Under the pieces are notes generated by a model, which was given only the letters and a program-made list of their open reading frames with translations, was not told the origin of the DNA and did no database searches. DNA of 64,000 nt from Nocardia brasiliensis ATCC 700358 (lineage in GTDB: Bacteria; Actinomycetota; Actinomycetes; Mycobacteriales; Mycobacteriaceae), in assembly GCF_000250675.2 (NCBI RefSeq), contig NC_018681.1, positions 5,022,001-5,086,000 on the forward strand. The letters are read 5' to 3'. Position numbers and translations under genes: made by a program. Position 1 is the stretch's first letter, and each line of letters begins with the position of its first letter. Shown here piece by piece: positions 37,092-45,980 of the stretch.

Positions 37092-38626
37092 CGGCCCCGC
37101 ATCGCGGGTGCGGGCGCGATCAGGTCCGCGGCCCGCTCGGCGATCACCATGGCTGGTGCGTTGGTGTTGCCGGTCGTGATGGTCGGCATCACCGAGGCGT
37201 CCGCGACCCGCAGGCCCGCTACCGCGCGCACCCGCAGCGCCGGGTCCACCACGGCGTCCGGTCCCACGCCCAGTGCGCAGGTGCCGCACATATGGTGGTA
37301 GGTGATCACCGTCCGCCGGATGTAGTCCCGCAGGTCCGCGCGGGAACGTACGCGGGGTCCCGGATACCGCTCGGCCGCGCCCCACTCCCGCAGGGCGGGT
37401 GCTGCGCCGATCTGTCTGCACAGCGTGACCGCGGCGGCCAGCCGATCCAGATCCACCGGTGCCGACAGCACTTTCGGATCGATCAGCGTCGGCCCCTCCG
37501 CGCCGGCCACGGTGAGCCGCCCGACACTGTCGGGCCGGATCAGCCCCGCTATGAGCGAAAACCCGTTGTCCGGCCCCGACATCCACGACCGGTCGTAGAG
37601 CGGAACGCTGAAATGCAGTGGCTGCACATCGGGTACCGGCAGTTCTGGCACACTGCGCCAAAACAAGTGGGTTTGCGCGTGCGGCAGCCCACGCGTGTGC
37701 ACGATCTCGCGTTCGGCGGTGAAGAGCACCGGCACCAGCCAGTGATCCAGCAGATTCCGGCCGACGCCGGGCAGATCCGCAACCGGCTCGATGCCGGCCG
37801 CCCGCAGTTCCGCGGCCGGACCGAAGCCCGAGCGCAGCAGCAGCGCGGCCGAATCGATCGCGCCCGCCGTCAGCACCACCTCCGCCTGCGCCGACGCCCG
37901 GAACGTGCGGCCGTCGATGCTCCCGGCCACACCGTAGGCGCGGCCCCGGCGGGTCAAGACGCGGTGCACCTGTGCACCGGTACGCACGGACAACCGGGAA
38001 TTGCCCAGCGCCGGTTTGAGATAGGCCTCGGCGGTGGTCAGGCGCATGCCGTCGCGCAGGGTGAAATGCGCGCGCCCCGCGCCGTCCTGCACTCCGCTGT
38101 TGTAGTCGGGGTTGGCCGCTATCCCTACCTGCCCGGCCGCGGCGAGAACAGCCTCCTGGATCGGATCGATCGCATAGTCGCTGAGCACATCGAGCAGTCC
38201 GGCGGTGCCTTTACCGCCGGAGTCGTGGTCGTAGCGCTCGATCCGCCGGAACAGCGGCTCGATCTCCCGCCACGACCAGCCGGCGTCACCGCACCGGGCC
38301 CAGGAGTCGTAGTCGGCCGGGTTGCCGCGCACGTAGATGGTCGCGTTGAGGGCGTGCGATCCACCGAGCACCCGCCCGCGCGGCAGGTGCAGGCGACGGC
38401 CGGCCGCGTGCGGCTGTGCGACGCTGAAGTAGTCCCAGTCCTCGGGCGCGTGCCACAGCTCGTGCATCCGCAGCGGGTCGCGGATGGCCGGATTGGTATC
38501 GGGGCCACCGGCTTCCAAGACCAGGACGGTGGCGTCGGTGCGGTCGAGTAGCCGGCGCGCGAGCACCGAACCGGCCGTGCCCGCGCCGACGACGATGTAG
38601 TCGGCCTGCAGTTCGTAGTCCGGCAC
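37088..38626 (-). CDS. GMC-family FAD alcohol oxidoreductase
   Basis: Choline-dehydrogenase-like flavoenzyme of 512 aa. FAD-binding IVVGAGTAGSVLARRL at the N-terminus, GMC signature 1 in LPRGRVLGGSHALNATIYVRG and signature 2 in VLTAGAIDSAALLLRSGFG. The catalytic His lies in TYHHMCGTCALG, and NTNAPAMVIAERAADLI closes the FAD domain. It would oxidise an alcohol to an aldehyde; in this operon a hydroxylated side chain of an aryl-ethanolamine is a reasonable guess. Six bases after the SOX-like gene. Confidence 0.9.
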   Translation of the reverse strand: MPDYELQADYIVVGAGTAGSVLARRLLDRTDATVLVLEAGGPDTNPAIRDPLRMHELWHAPEDWDYFSVAQPHAAGRRLHLPRGRVLGGSHALNATIYVRGNPADYDSWARCGDAGWSWREIEPLFRRIERYDHDSGGKGTAGLLDVLSDYAIDPIQEAVLAAAGQVGIAANPDYNSGVQDGAGRAHFTLRDGMRLTTAEAYLKPALGNSRLSVRTGAQVHRVLTRRGRAYGVAGSIDGRTFRASAQAEVVLTAGAIDSAALLLRSGFGPAAELRAAGIEPVADLPGVGRNLLDHWLVPVLFTAEREIVHTRGLPHAQTHLFWRSVPELPVPDVQPLHFSVPLYDRSWMSGPDNGFSLIAGLIRPDSVGRLTVAGAEGPTLIDPKVLSAPVDLDRLAAAVTLCRQIGAAPALREWGAAERYPGPRVRSRADLRDYIRRTVITYHHMCGTCALGVGPDAVVDPALRVRAVAGLRVADASVMPTITTGNTNAPAMVIAERAADLIAPAPAMRGR

Positions 38627-38632
38627 CCGCGT

Positions 38633-39754
38633 TCACCTCGGGTGCGTGGACAGCGCGAAGTTGCTGTCCCAGAGGTCGTTACGGGTACCGGTGAGCAGAT
38701 CGGCGGCGATCTCACCGAAGACCGGGGCGAACTTGAAGCCGCGTCCCGAGAACGCGGTCAGCAGCAGCATGCCGGTGTCCTCGTCGAGATCCACCAGCGG
38801 CAGGTCACCGGGCGCGCACAGGTCGTGATGCATCGAGTAGCGCACCGGTTCGGGATTGAGGTCAGGGATGAAATCTGTGGCCCACCGGCCGATTCGACGC
38901 AGGTCCTCCCGGCTGAACACGGGAACGTCGTCGGGCGAGGCGATCGCGGGCCACAGCGGTTCGGTCGCCACTTTCACGCTGTAGGAGTCGTGACTGGGCG
39001 TCCCGTACAGATGCACCCCGTCGGCATCGCGGATGAACACCGGAAAGCGGTCCGAGCCGAACATCTCGGGATGATGCGGCATGAACCAGGTGAGCGAGAG
39101 CGGCAAAATCTGCAGGAATCCCTTGAGGTCGGGGCGGAGCCGAAGCGTCCAGGAACCCGTGGCCACCACCACCTTCGCGCAGGTGAGCCGGATATCGGGC
39201 GTCACCACCGCCAGGCCGCCGCCCTCCTCGTCGAAGTCGGTGACCGCGGCGTTGGTCAGCACGCGCGCGCCGTGCGACCGTGCCGCCAGCACGGCCGCGA
39301 GCACACTCGCCTCCGGATAGAGGCTGCCCGCGTGCCGGTCCAGCACCGCGACGGTATCGTCGTCGACCCGGTGCTGCGGATAGCGCGCCCGCAACGCGGG
39401 CGCGTCCAGCACCTCGTGCGGCAGGTCGAATTGCTCCGCCGAGGCAATGGATTTGGCGATACCGCCCGAGCCCGCCGTACCGATCTGCAGCGCACCGCAT
39501 TCGTCGTACAGTGACCGGCCCGTCTCGCGCTCCAGCTCCAGCCACAATTCGCGCGCCCGCCGCAGCCGTGGCACATACCGCGGACCTTCGTGCACGGCCG
39601 AACGGAACAGGCGGGAGTCGCCCGCGTAGGAGCCGCGCGCGTGACCGATGCCGAACTGTTCGATACCGATCACGTCGAGCCCGCGTTTCGCCAACTGCCA
39701 CAACGCCATCGAACCGGCGCTGCCGAGTCCGACGACGATCACATCCGCATCCAT
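38633..39754 (-). CDS. Sarcosine-oxidase-like FAD amine oxidase
   Basis: DAO/monomeric sarcosine oxidase-type flavoprotein of 373 aa. ADVIVVGLGSAGSMALWQLAKRG binds FAD; RGSYAGDSRLFRSAVHEGPRYVPRL and the C-terminal LLLTAFSGRGFKFAPVFGEIAADLL match N-methyl amino acid and N-methyltryptophan oxidases. The Cys that links FAD covalently in those enzymes (VCM) is Ser here (YSM). Expected chemistry is oxidation of a primary or N-methyl amine with release of amine and peroxide. ATG 39754 is used; ATG 39769 overlaps the upstream stop and is possible. Confidence 0.85.
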   Translation of the reverse strand: MDADVIVVGLGSAGSMALWQLAKRGLDVIGIEQFGIGHARGSYAGDSRLFRSAVHEGPRYVPRLRRARELWLELERETGRSLYDECGALQIGTAGSGGIAKSIASAEQFDLPHEVLDAPALRARYPQHRVDDDTVAVLDRHAGSLYPEASVLAAVLAARSHGARVLTNAAVTDFDEEGGGLAVVTPDIRLTCAKVVVATGSWTLRLRPDLKGFLQILPLSLTWFMPHHPEMFGSDRFPVFIRDADGVHLYGTPSHDSYSVKVATEPLWPAIASPDDVPVFSREDLRRIGRWATDFIPDLNPEPVRYSMHHDLCAPGDLPLVDLDEDTGMLLLTAFSGRGFKFAPVFGEIAADLLTGTRNDLWDSNFALSTHPR

Positions 39755-39765
39755 GGTTCGGCCTC

Positions 39766-40899
39766 TCATGCCAATTCGGGCGATTGCCAAAGGTTCAACG
39801 TGGTGCCGATCCCCCGTCGCACAGCGTTGCGGTACACCACGGTGCCCCAGGCGACATCCTCGACCGGCATGCCGCCGACCGAGAGGAGCACGATCTCGTC
39901 GTCGGCGCGGCGTCCGGTCGCGGCTCCGGCGGCGATCGCACCGAGATCGACCAGATCGCTCTCGTCCATCGCCCCGGCCTGGATCATGTCCATGAACTTG
40001 CAGCCGACGATCGGAATCCGATGATGCGACGGGTGTCCGACCTCCTCGGCCCACGCCTGATAGAGCCGGACGTTGTCGACGACCTTGCGAATCTCCGGCG
40101 CCTGCATGCCCGCATCGATATCGCACGGAGCGGGCATGCTCAGAAACGCGCCGGGACGCACCCAATCCCGCACGATCAGTGGGTAATTCGCCGGATCGCC
40201 GGGTACACCGGTGGTGCAGTAGGTGACGATATCGCTGTCCCGGACCGCTTCCTCGTTCGTGTCCACGACGATCGTTTCGAGCTGGGGATATTCCTTGGCG
40301 ACCCACTCGCGGAACGCGGCGATGCTCCCCTGCCCGCGACCTTTGATCTTGACGACCGCGAGGTCCGGGCACGCGGCCACGAACGCGGCGAGCGAGGTGC
40401 GGGCCATGACGCCGGGACCGACGAGGCCGACCACGCGCGAGTCGCGGCGCGCCAGCAGCCGCGCGCCCACGCCCGGCACCGCGCCGGTTCGATACGCGGA
40501 CAACAGATTCGCCGACATCAGCGCCAGTGGCGCGCCGGTGTCGGTGTCGCTGAGCAGGAACATGAGGATCGACCGCGGTAATCCCTTGGCGCGGTTCGCG
40601 ATATTCGATCCGTACCACTTCATCCCGGCGGTGCCGAAGCTGCCGCCGAGGTAGGCGGGCATCGCCATGAACCGTCGCTCCGGGGTATTGGCCGGCATGG
40701 CCGGGAACGGCGAGTCGTCCGGAAAGGTGATCATCGCGCCGTGCGAGTCGCTGTTCGGGCCCGCCATGCGGTAGTCGCCCTGATGCAGCAGCACGAAGGT
40801 CTCCTGCATCGCGTCGACGCAGGCGGCCATATCGGTCACGCCCGCCGCGATCATGTCCGGCTCGGACAGGTAGAGGAAATCGATCGAGGGCTTATCCAT
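39766..40899 (-). CDS. Ornithine cyclodeaminase/mu-crystallin family, tyramine oxidase subunit B-like
   Basis: Rossmann-fold protein of 377 aa in the OCD/mu-crystallin family. MPAYLGGSFGTAGMKWYGSN, PLALMSANLLSAYRTGAVPGVGARLLA and the NAD site VVGLVGPGVMARTSLAAF are clear. Close relatives are, as I recall, named tyramine oxidase subunit B. NAD-dependent deamination or imine reduction is the family chemistry. It probably works with the adjacent FAD amine oxidase. Gap of 11 bases to that gene. Confidence 0.83.
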   Translation of the reverse strand: MDKPSIDFLYLSEPDMIAAGVTDMAACVDAMQETFVLLHQGDYRMAGPNSDSHGAMITFPDDSPFPAMPANTPERRFMAMPAYLGGSFGTAGMKWYGSNIANRAKGLPRSILMFLLSDTDTGAPLALMSANLLSAYRTGAVPGVGARLLARRDSRVVGLVGPGVMARTSLAAFVAACPDLAVVKIKGRGQGSIAAFREWVAKEYPQLETIVVDTNEEAVRDSDIVTYCTTGVPGDPANYPLIVRDWVRPGAFLSMPAPCDIDAGMQAPEIRKVVDNVRLYQAWAEEVGHPSHHRIPIVGCKFMDMIQAGAMDESDLVDLGAIAAGAATGRRADDEIVLLSVGGMPVEDVAWGTVVYRNAVRRGIGTTLNLWQSPELA

Positions 40900-40922
40900 G
40901 CACGTTCCTTGTCTTTTCGCGG

Positions 40923-42587
40923 TTACGACGCCGCGCGATGGACCGCGCGTCCGGCGAACCAGGTGGCGACGGACTTCGTTTCGATCAGTGCGGTCGGGTC
41001 GGCCTCGAACGGATCGCGGTCCAGCACGGTGAAATCGGCCGACTTGCCCGGCGTGAGCGACCCGGTGACGGCACCGAGTCTGCTCGCGCGGGCGACGCCG
41101 ATCGTGTACGCGCGCAACGCCTCGGTCAACGTCAGCGCTTGCTCCAGGCCCAGGGTGCCGGGGTACGCGCCGGTGGGGTCGGCACGGGTGACCAGACCTT
41201 GAATTCCGATCCATGGATTCGGGCTCGGCGTGACCGGCCAGTCCGAACCACCGGCCAGCAACACACCGGAGTCGAGCAGCGTCCGGTTGGGGCACATCCG
41301 GTTCGCGCGCTCGCGCGGCAGGCAGTGGCAGTGCGCCTCGAAGATGACGCCCGGAAACCACAGCGGCGGTGAGAGATCCGCGACGACCTTCAGTTCGGCG
41401 ACGCGCGGCAGGTCCGCGTCGGCGATGTATTCGCCGTGCGCCAGTTGCACGATCGTGTCCGCGTACCCGGCGGCGCGGAGCTCGGCCACCGCATCGAGCA
41501 GCATGCGCACCGCACCGTCGCCGGTGCAGTGCACTTTGGCGCCGAGCCCGCGCCCGGCCACTTCGATGAGCCAGCCGGTCAGTTCGGCGGGCGTCATCGC
41601 GCTCTCCCCCACCCACGCGTTGCCGTGCTCAGCGTCGGGCAGGTACGGCTCCAGGAACAACGCGGTCCGTGAGGTCGGGACGCCGTCGAGGAAGATCTTC
41701 ACGAAATCGGGCCGGTGATGGGTGGTTCGATACTGCTCGGCGGCATCGAGCAGCGGCGCGCCGACCGGGTGCGTGCCGAAGATCCGGTCGTTGATCTGCG
41801 CCGACGTCACCACCCACGCGCTAAGGTCGCCACGCTTGTCGAGGTCGGCGAGCGCGCGCAGCATCGGCAGCGACGCGGCGGCGTCCTGAAAGTGCGTGAT
41901 GCCGTAACTGTGCAGCATCTCGACGGCCCGGCGGCACCCCGCCGCATCCCGGGCGGTGCTGTCGCCCAGTGCCGTCGCGTATGCCCGCTCCACCGGGATG
42001 AGCGCCGACTCGATGAGCAGTCCGACGGGCGCTCCCGTCACCCGGTCGCGCACGACGGCGCCCTCCGCGGGATCCGGGCTCGCACCGTCGATCCCCGCGA
42101 GTTCCATGGCGCGCGAACTGACCCAGCGATTATGGCAACTGTCGTCGCGCAGCAGCACCGGGCGTCCCCCGGCCGCTCGGTCGAGCCGGCTCAGCACATC
42201 CTGGCTCGAAATCGTCTCTGCCAGTGTGCTTCCCCAACCACCGCCGACGACCCAGGCGTCCGGCTCGAGACCCGCCGCCCAGTCCGCGACGGCCCCGAGC
42301 ACCGCGTCGAGCGAGTCGGTGGCGCGCAACGCCAACTCGTAGAGGTCGGCGCGCCCGGCTACGAGATGATGCGTGTGCACGTCCCCGAACCCCGGCAGGA
42401 CGAACGCGCCACCGTGTTCGACCACGGTCTCCCGCCCGGTCAGCAGCTCGGCGGTGGGGTCGACCGCGGCGATGATCCCGTTGCGGACCAGGAACGACGA
42501 GGCTCGGGGTACCGATTCGTCGGCCGTCCACACCGTCGCGTCGGTGTGCAGCTCGGCCGAATCTGCCATCGCGCCCTTGTCAGACAT
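40923..42587 (-). CDS. YtcJ-like metal-dependent amidohydrolase
   Basis: Amidohydrolase-superfamily protein of 554 aa. The metal site HxH is in GFGDVHTHHLVAG; IFLDGVPTSRTALFLEPY and LAGGSDWPVTPSPNPWIGI are typical of the YtcJ/N-substituted formamide deformylase branch. Substrates in that branch are amides or formamides, so it may open an N-acyl or N-formyl amine. The start at 42587 overlaps the permease stop by eight bases; an ATG at 42569 is possible. Confidence 0.85.
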   Translation of the reverse strand: MSDKGAMADSAELHTDATVWTADESVPRASSFLVRNGIIAAVDPTAELLTGRETVVEHGGAFVLPGFGDVHTHHLVAGRADLYELALRATDSLDAVLGAVADWAAGLEPDAWVVGGGWGSTLAETISSQDVLSRLDRAAGGRPVLLRDDSCHNRWVSSRAMELAGIDGASPDPAEGAVVRDRVTGAPVGLLIESALIPVERAYATALGDSTARDAAGCRRAVEMLHSYGITHFQDAAASLPMLRALADLDKRGDLSAWVVTSAQINDRIFGTHPVGAPLLDAAEQYRTTHHRPDFVKIFLDGVPTSRTALFLEPYLPDAEHGNAWVGESAMTPAELTGWLIEVAGRGLGAKVHCTGDGAVRMLLDAVAELRAAGYADTIVQLAHGEYIADADLPRVAELKVVADLSPPLWFPGVIFEAHCHCLPRERANRMCPNRTLLDSGVLLAGGSDWPVTPSPNPWIGIQGLVTRADPTGAYPGTLGLEQALTLTEALRAYTIGVARASRLGAVTGSLTPGKSADFTVLDRDPFEADPTALIETKSVATWFAGRAVHRAAS

Positions 42588-44052
42588 AGTGCCGTCCCAT
42601 CTCCGCGTACCGCTGCGGGGCGCGGGTTCGAAGCCGCAGTGCCGCAGCGACTCCGAGCAGCGCAGCCACCACAAGCAAGCTGGGCAGCAGCCAGACGAGG
42701 ATTCCGCCGGAACTGATCAGCATGTCGAAATTCCCGATCGCGTAACCGAGTACGGCGATCAGGGCGAGGCCCGCGACGACCGGGGCGACAAGCGTTCGGG
42801 CCACGTTGCGGTCCAGGTCGCGGTTCCTGCGAAAGAACGCGACGACGGCGAACGAGCACGCGGCCATCAGCGCGATCACGCCCAGCGTGCCGAGGTTGGT
42901 CAGCCAGGTGAACAGCGCGCGCACCGGATCCTGCCCGGTGACCGCGAAAACCGCGACTACCAGTAGCGCCAGCGCCGACTGCGCGATCGAACCTACGTGC
43001 GGGCTCCGATGCACCGCATGGGTCCGGCCCGCGCGGTCCGGCAGCAGGCCTTCCCGACCGAGCGCATAGGTGTAGCGGGCACCCGCGTTGTGGAAGGCGA
43101 GCACAGCCGCGAAGACGCTCGTACAGAACAGCAGGCGCATGATCGTGGTGAACCAGGACCCGATATAGGAATCGCCGAGTTCGAACAGGAATGTCGTCGG
43201 GTCCGTGAGCTTTTCGATGAAGCCGCGGGTATCGTCCACGCCCGCACCATTGATCATCAGGAAGGTGACGACGGTGTAGACGACGCCGATGGTGAGGACG
43301 GACAGAAACGTCGCGCGCGGCACCGTCCGCTTCGGGTCCGCGGTTTCCTCACCGTAGATCGCGGTGGCCTCGAAACCGACGAACGACGCGAAACAGAACA
43401 GCAGCGCGATCGGCAGGGAACCACTGGTCAGCGCGCTCGGTGTCAGTGGCGCCCCGCTCAGTGCGGTGCTGCCGAAGGTGCCACCGCGCACCGCGATCAC
43501 CGCCGCCAGCACGAGGACGACGAGGAACTCGGCGGCCACCAGCACCGACAGCATCTTGACCGAGAGATCGATCTGCCGGTATCCGAGCACCGCGACGAGG
43601 GCGATGCCGAGCAGCGCGTACACCCACCAGTCGAGCGTGAGCCCGAATTCGTCGGCCACGAAACCACCGGTCGCGGCGCCGAAGAGGCCCCAGAGACCGA
43701 TCTGCATGGCGTTGTAGCTCAGCAACGCGAGATACGCTGCCGCGCCGCCGCATTGCGGACCGAGACCACGGGTGACGTAGGAGTAGAACGCGCCGGTACT
43801 GATGTGATGACGCGCCATCGCCGTATACCCGATGGCGAACACCAGCAACGTGCCCGCGGTCAGAACATAGGCGCCGGGCACGCCCGGCCCGTTGCCGAGC
43901 AGCATCGCCACCGGCGCGCCGCCCGCCATTGCGGTCAGCGGCGCCGCCGCCGAGATGACGAAGAACGTCACGCCGAACACGCCGAGCGAACCGCGGCGCA
44001 ACCGATCGTCGTGCCGGACCGGCTCGTTCGACACCGGGCTCTCTCTGGTCAC
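42580..44052 (-). CDS. APC-superfamily permease, likely amine importer
   Basis: Transporter of 490 aa with 12-13 hydrophobic segments. FFVISAAAPLTAMAGGAPVAML, GYTAMARHHISTGAFYSYVTRGLG and SFVGFEATAIYGEETADPKRTVPRATFLSV are APC motifs, close to putrescine/ethanolamine-type carriers. The GTG start overlaps the monooxygenase stop in GTGA. In this operon it is the natural candidate for uptake of the amine substrate. Confidence 0.87.
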   Translation of the reverse strand: MTRESPVSNEPVRHDDRLRRGSLGVFGVTFFVISAAAPLTAMAGGAPVAMLLGNGPGVPGAYVLTAGTLLVFAIGYTAMARHHISTGAFYSYVTRGLGPQCGGAAAYLALLSYNAMQIGLWGLFGAATGGFVADEFGLTLDWWVYALLGIALVAVLGYRQIDLSVKMLSVLVAAEFLVVLVLAAVIAVRGGTFGSTALSGAPLTPSALTSGSLPIALLFCFASFVGFEATAIYGEETADPKRTVPRATFLSVLTIGVVYTVVTFLMINGAGVDDTRGFIEKLTDPTTFLFELGDSYIGSWFTTIMRLLFCTSVFAAVLAFHNAGARYTYALGREGLLPDRAGRTHAVHRSPHVGSIAQSALALLVVAVFAVTGQDPVRALFTWLTNLGTLGVIALMAACSFAVVAFFRRNRDLDRNVARTLVAPVVAGLALIAVLGYAIGNFDMLISSGGILVWLLPSLLVVAALLGVAAALRLRTRAPQRYAEMGRHYV

Positions 44053-45977
44053 GCTTCGTCCTTCGCGAATTCGGCGACCGCTGCCGCTGGGCGGTGCGGG
44101 GAAAGCAGGATACGGCCGAAGAATTCGGCCAGGTCCGTGGTGGCCGTGAGCGAAAGTACCGCCGCCACATACTGATCGGGGCGTACGACGATCACGGCGC
44201 CGCTGCTGTCGATGCCGCGTTCGGCGAAGATGTCGACCTGAGGATCGGTCGCGTACACCTTTTCGTAGTCGACCACCCGGAACGGCCCGACCGTCGGCAG
44301 GAAGGTCGCCGGCACCGCCGTGAGGTCGACCTCGGTGTGTGCCTGCCGGTAGATCACCTTCACGTCGAAGACGCTGTCGATGTCGGCGTCCTTCGGTGTG
44401 TACGCGACCACCGGAGAGTCCGGCGACGTGGCGAGCCACTGCGCCCACCCGTCCAGCGCGGTCCCCGCCGTGGCCGCATCGGCCGCGAAAGCGTAGATGC
44501 GCCAACGCCCGTCGGCGCGATGGTGATGACCGAGATGGACCGGGTTCGCATCCGCGACCCGGACCACCGGTGCCGATTTGAAGCGCTTTCCGATCGGAAA
44601 GCCGGGCGCGAGATGCTGCTGGGTCCGGTCCCCGACGATCATCGACGGCTGGTACTCCGTCATGAATCCGGCGGGAAATTCCGCGGTCTTGACGTAGAAA
44701 TCCTCCAACTCGGAGGGCGACTCGAACTCCTCCGGACGTTTGGCCATCATGCTCGACCATTCGCGGTCGAAGTCGATGAGCTTGCGCGCGATCACCTGTC
44801 GCTCCGCCGAATACGTCGCCAGCAGGGTCTCCGGACTCCGGCCCGCGAGCACGTGACCCAGCTTCCAGCCGAGGTTGAAGCCGTCCTGCAGCGAGACGTT
44901 CATGCCCTGTCCGGCCTTCGCGCTGTGCGTGTGACAGGCGTCGCCGGTGATGAACACCCGCGGCGTGCGGCTGCCCAGCTCGTCGAGCGGCACATCGTCG
45001 AAGCGATCGGTCACCCGATGGCCGACCTCGTAGACGCTGTGCCACGCGACATTCCGAACCTCGAGGGTGTAGGGATGCAGGATCGCGTTGGCCTGCTCGA
45101 TGATCGCCTCGATACCGGTGGCACGCACCTTGCCGTTGTCGTCCGCGGGGACTTCGCCCAGGTCGACGTACATACGGAACAGATAGCCGCCCTCGCGCGG
45201 AATGTGCAGAATGCTGCCGCCGGAACCGGATTGGATGGCGCATTTTGTGCGGATATCCGGAAAGTCCGTCACGGCCAATACATCCATCACGCCCCAGGCG
45301 TGGAATGCCTTGTCGCCCTTCGGTACACAGCCGATACAAGCACGCACCCGGCTGTGCGCCCCGTCCGCGCCGACCACATACTTCGCGCGTACCGTCCGCA
45401 GCTGTCCGTCGCGTTCGCCCGCCGAGTGCGCGAGCGTGACCACCACCGGATAAGCGCCGCCGGTGAGTTCCAGGTCGCGGAACTCGTAGCCGTAGTCCGG
45501 CCGCATCCGGGTGGGGGCGTTGTGCATCGCCTCGGCGAAGTAGTCGAGCACCCGGGCCTGGTTCACCAGCAGATGCGGGAACTCGCTGATCCCGGTCGGA
45601 TCGTCCTGGGTCCGTGCGGCGCGCACGATCCGGCTCCGATCCGTGGGATCCGGTTTCCAGAACGTCATTTCGGTGATGCGGAACGCCTCGGCGATGAGGC
45701 GTTCGGCGAAGCCGAACGCCTGGAACGTCTCCACGCTGCGCGCCTGGATGCCGTCGGCCTGTCCGATGGCCAACCGACCCGGGCGCCGTTCGATGATCCG
45801 GGTGACGACGGTGGGAAACTGCGCCAGCTGCGCGGCGGTGATCATGCCGGCCGGGCCGGTGCCCACGATCAGCACGTCCACCTCGTCGGGGAGTTCGTCC
45901 GGGCGGTCGAGGCCGACGCCCGCGGCCGGTTGGATGCGCGGATCGGTGGACACGTATCCGTAATGGTGGAACTGCAT
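44049..45977 (-). CDS. Single-component FAD aromatic hydroxylase (3-hydroxybenzoate 4-monooxygenase-like)
   Basis: Flavoprotein hydroxylase of 642 aa of the phenol 2-monooxygenase/3-hydroxybenzoate 4-monooxygenase group. FAD motif DVLIVGTGPAGMITAAQLA, YVVGADGAHSRVR (DG motif), VFITGDACHTHSAKAGQGMNVSLQD (GD motif) and a C-terminal thioredoxin-like dimer domain. The N-terminal MQFHHYGY closely recalls the 3-hydroxybenzoate enzyme. Beside an hpa cluster that has no HpaBC, it may supply 3,4-dihydroxyphenylacetate from a hydroxyphenylacetate; that is inference. Three bases behind the MHS gene. Confidence 0.87.
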   Translation of the reverse strand: MQFHHYGYVSTDPRIQPAAGVGLDRPDELPDEVDVLIVGTGPAGMITAAQLAQFPTVVTRIIERRPGRLAIGQADGIQARSVETFQAFGFAERLIAEAFRITEMTFWKPDPTDRSRIVRAARTQDDPTGISEFPHLLVNQARVLDYFAEAMHNAPTRMRPDYGYEFRDLELTGGAYPVVVTLAHSAGERDGQLRTVRAKYVVGADGAHSRVRACIGCVPKGDKAFHAWGVMDVLAVTDFPDIRTKCAIQSGSGGSILHIPREGGYLFRMYVDLGEVPADDNGKVRATGIEAIIEQANAILHPYTLEVRNVAWHSVYEVGHRVTDRFDDVPLDELGSRTPRVFITGDACHTHSAKAGQGMNVSLQDGFNLGWKLGHVLAGRSPETLLATYSAERQVIARKLIDFDREWSSMMAKRPEEFESPSELEDFYVKTAEFPAGFMTEYQPSMIVGDRTQQHLAPGFPIGKRFKSAPVVRVADANPVHLGHHHRADGRWRIYAFAADAATAGTALDGWAQWLATSPDSPVVAYTPKDADIDSVFDVKVIYRQAHTEVDLTAVPATFLPTVGPFRVVDYEKVYATDPQVDIFAERGIDSSGAVIVVRPDQYVAAVLSLTATTDLAEFFGRILLSPHRPAAAVAEFAKDEA

Positions 45978-45980
45978 TGT

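Noticed and set aside
36153..37661. 502-codon AraC protein with long N-terminal extension
   Set aside because: The extension lies within the GMC gene in another frame; the family start is at 37091.
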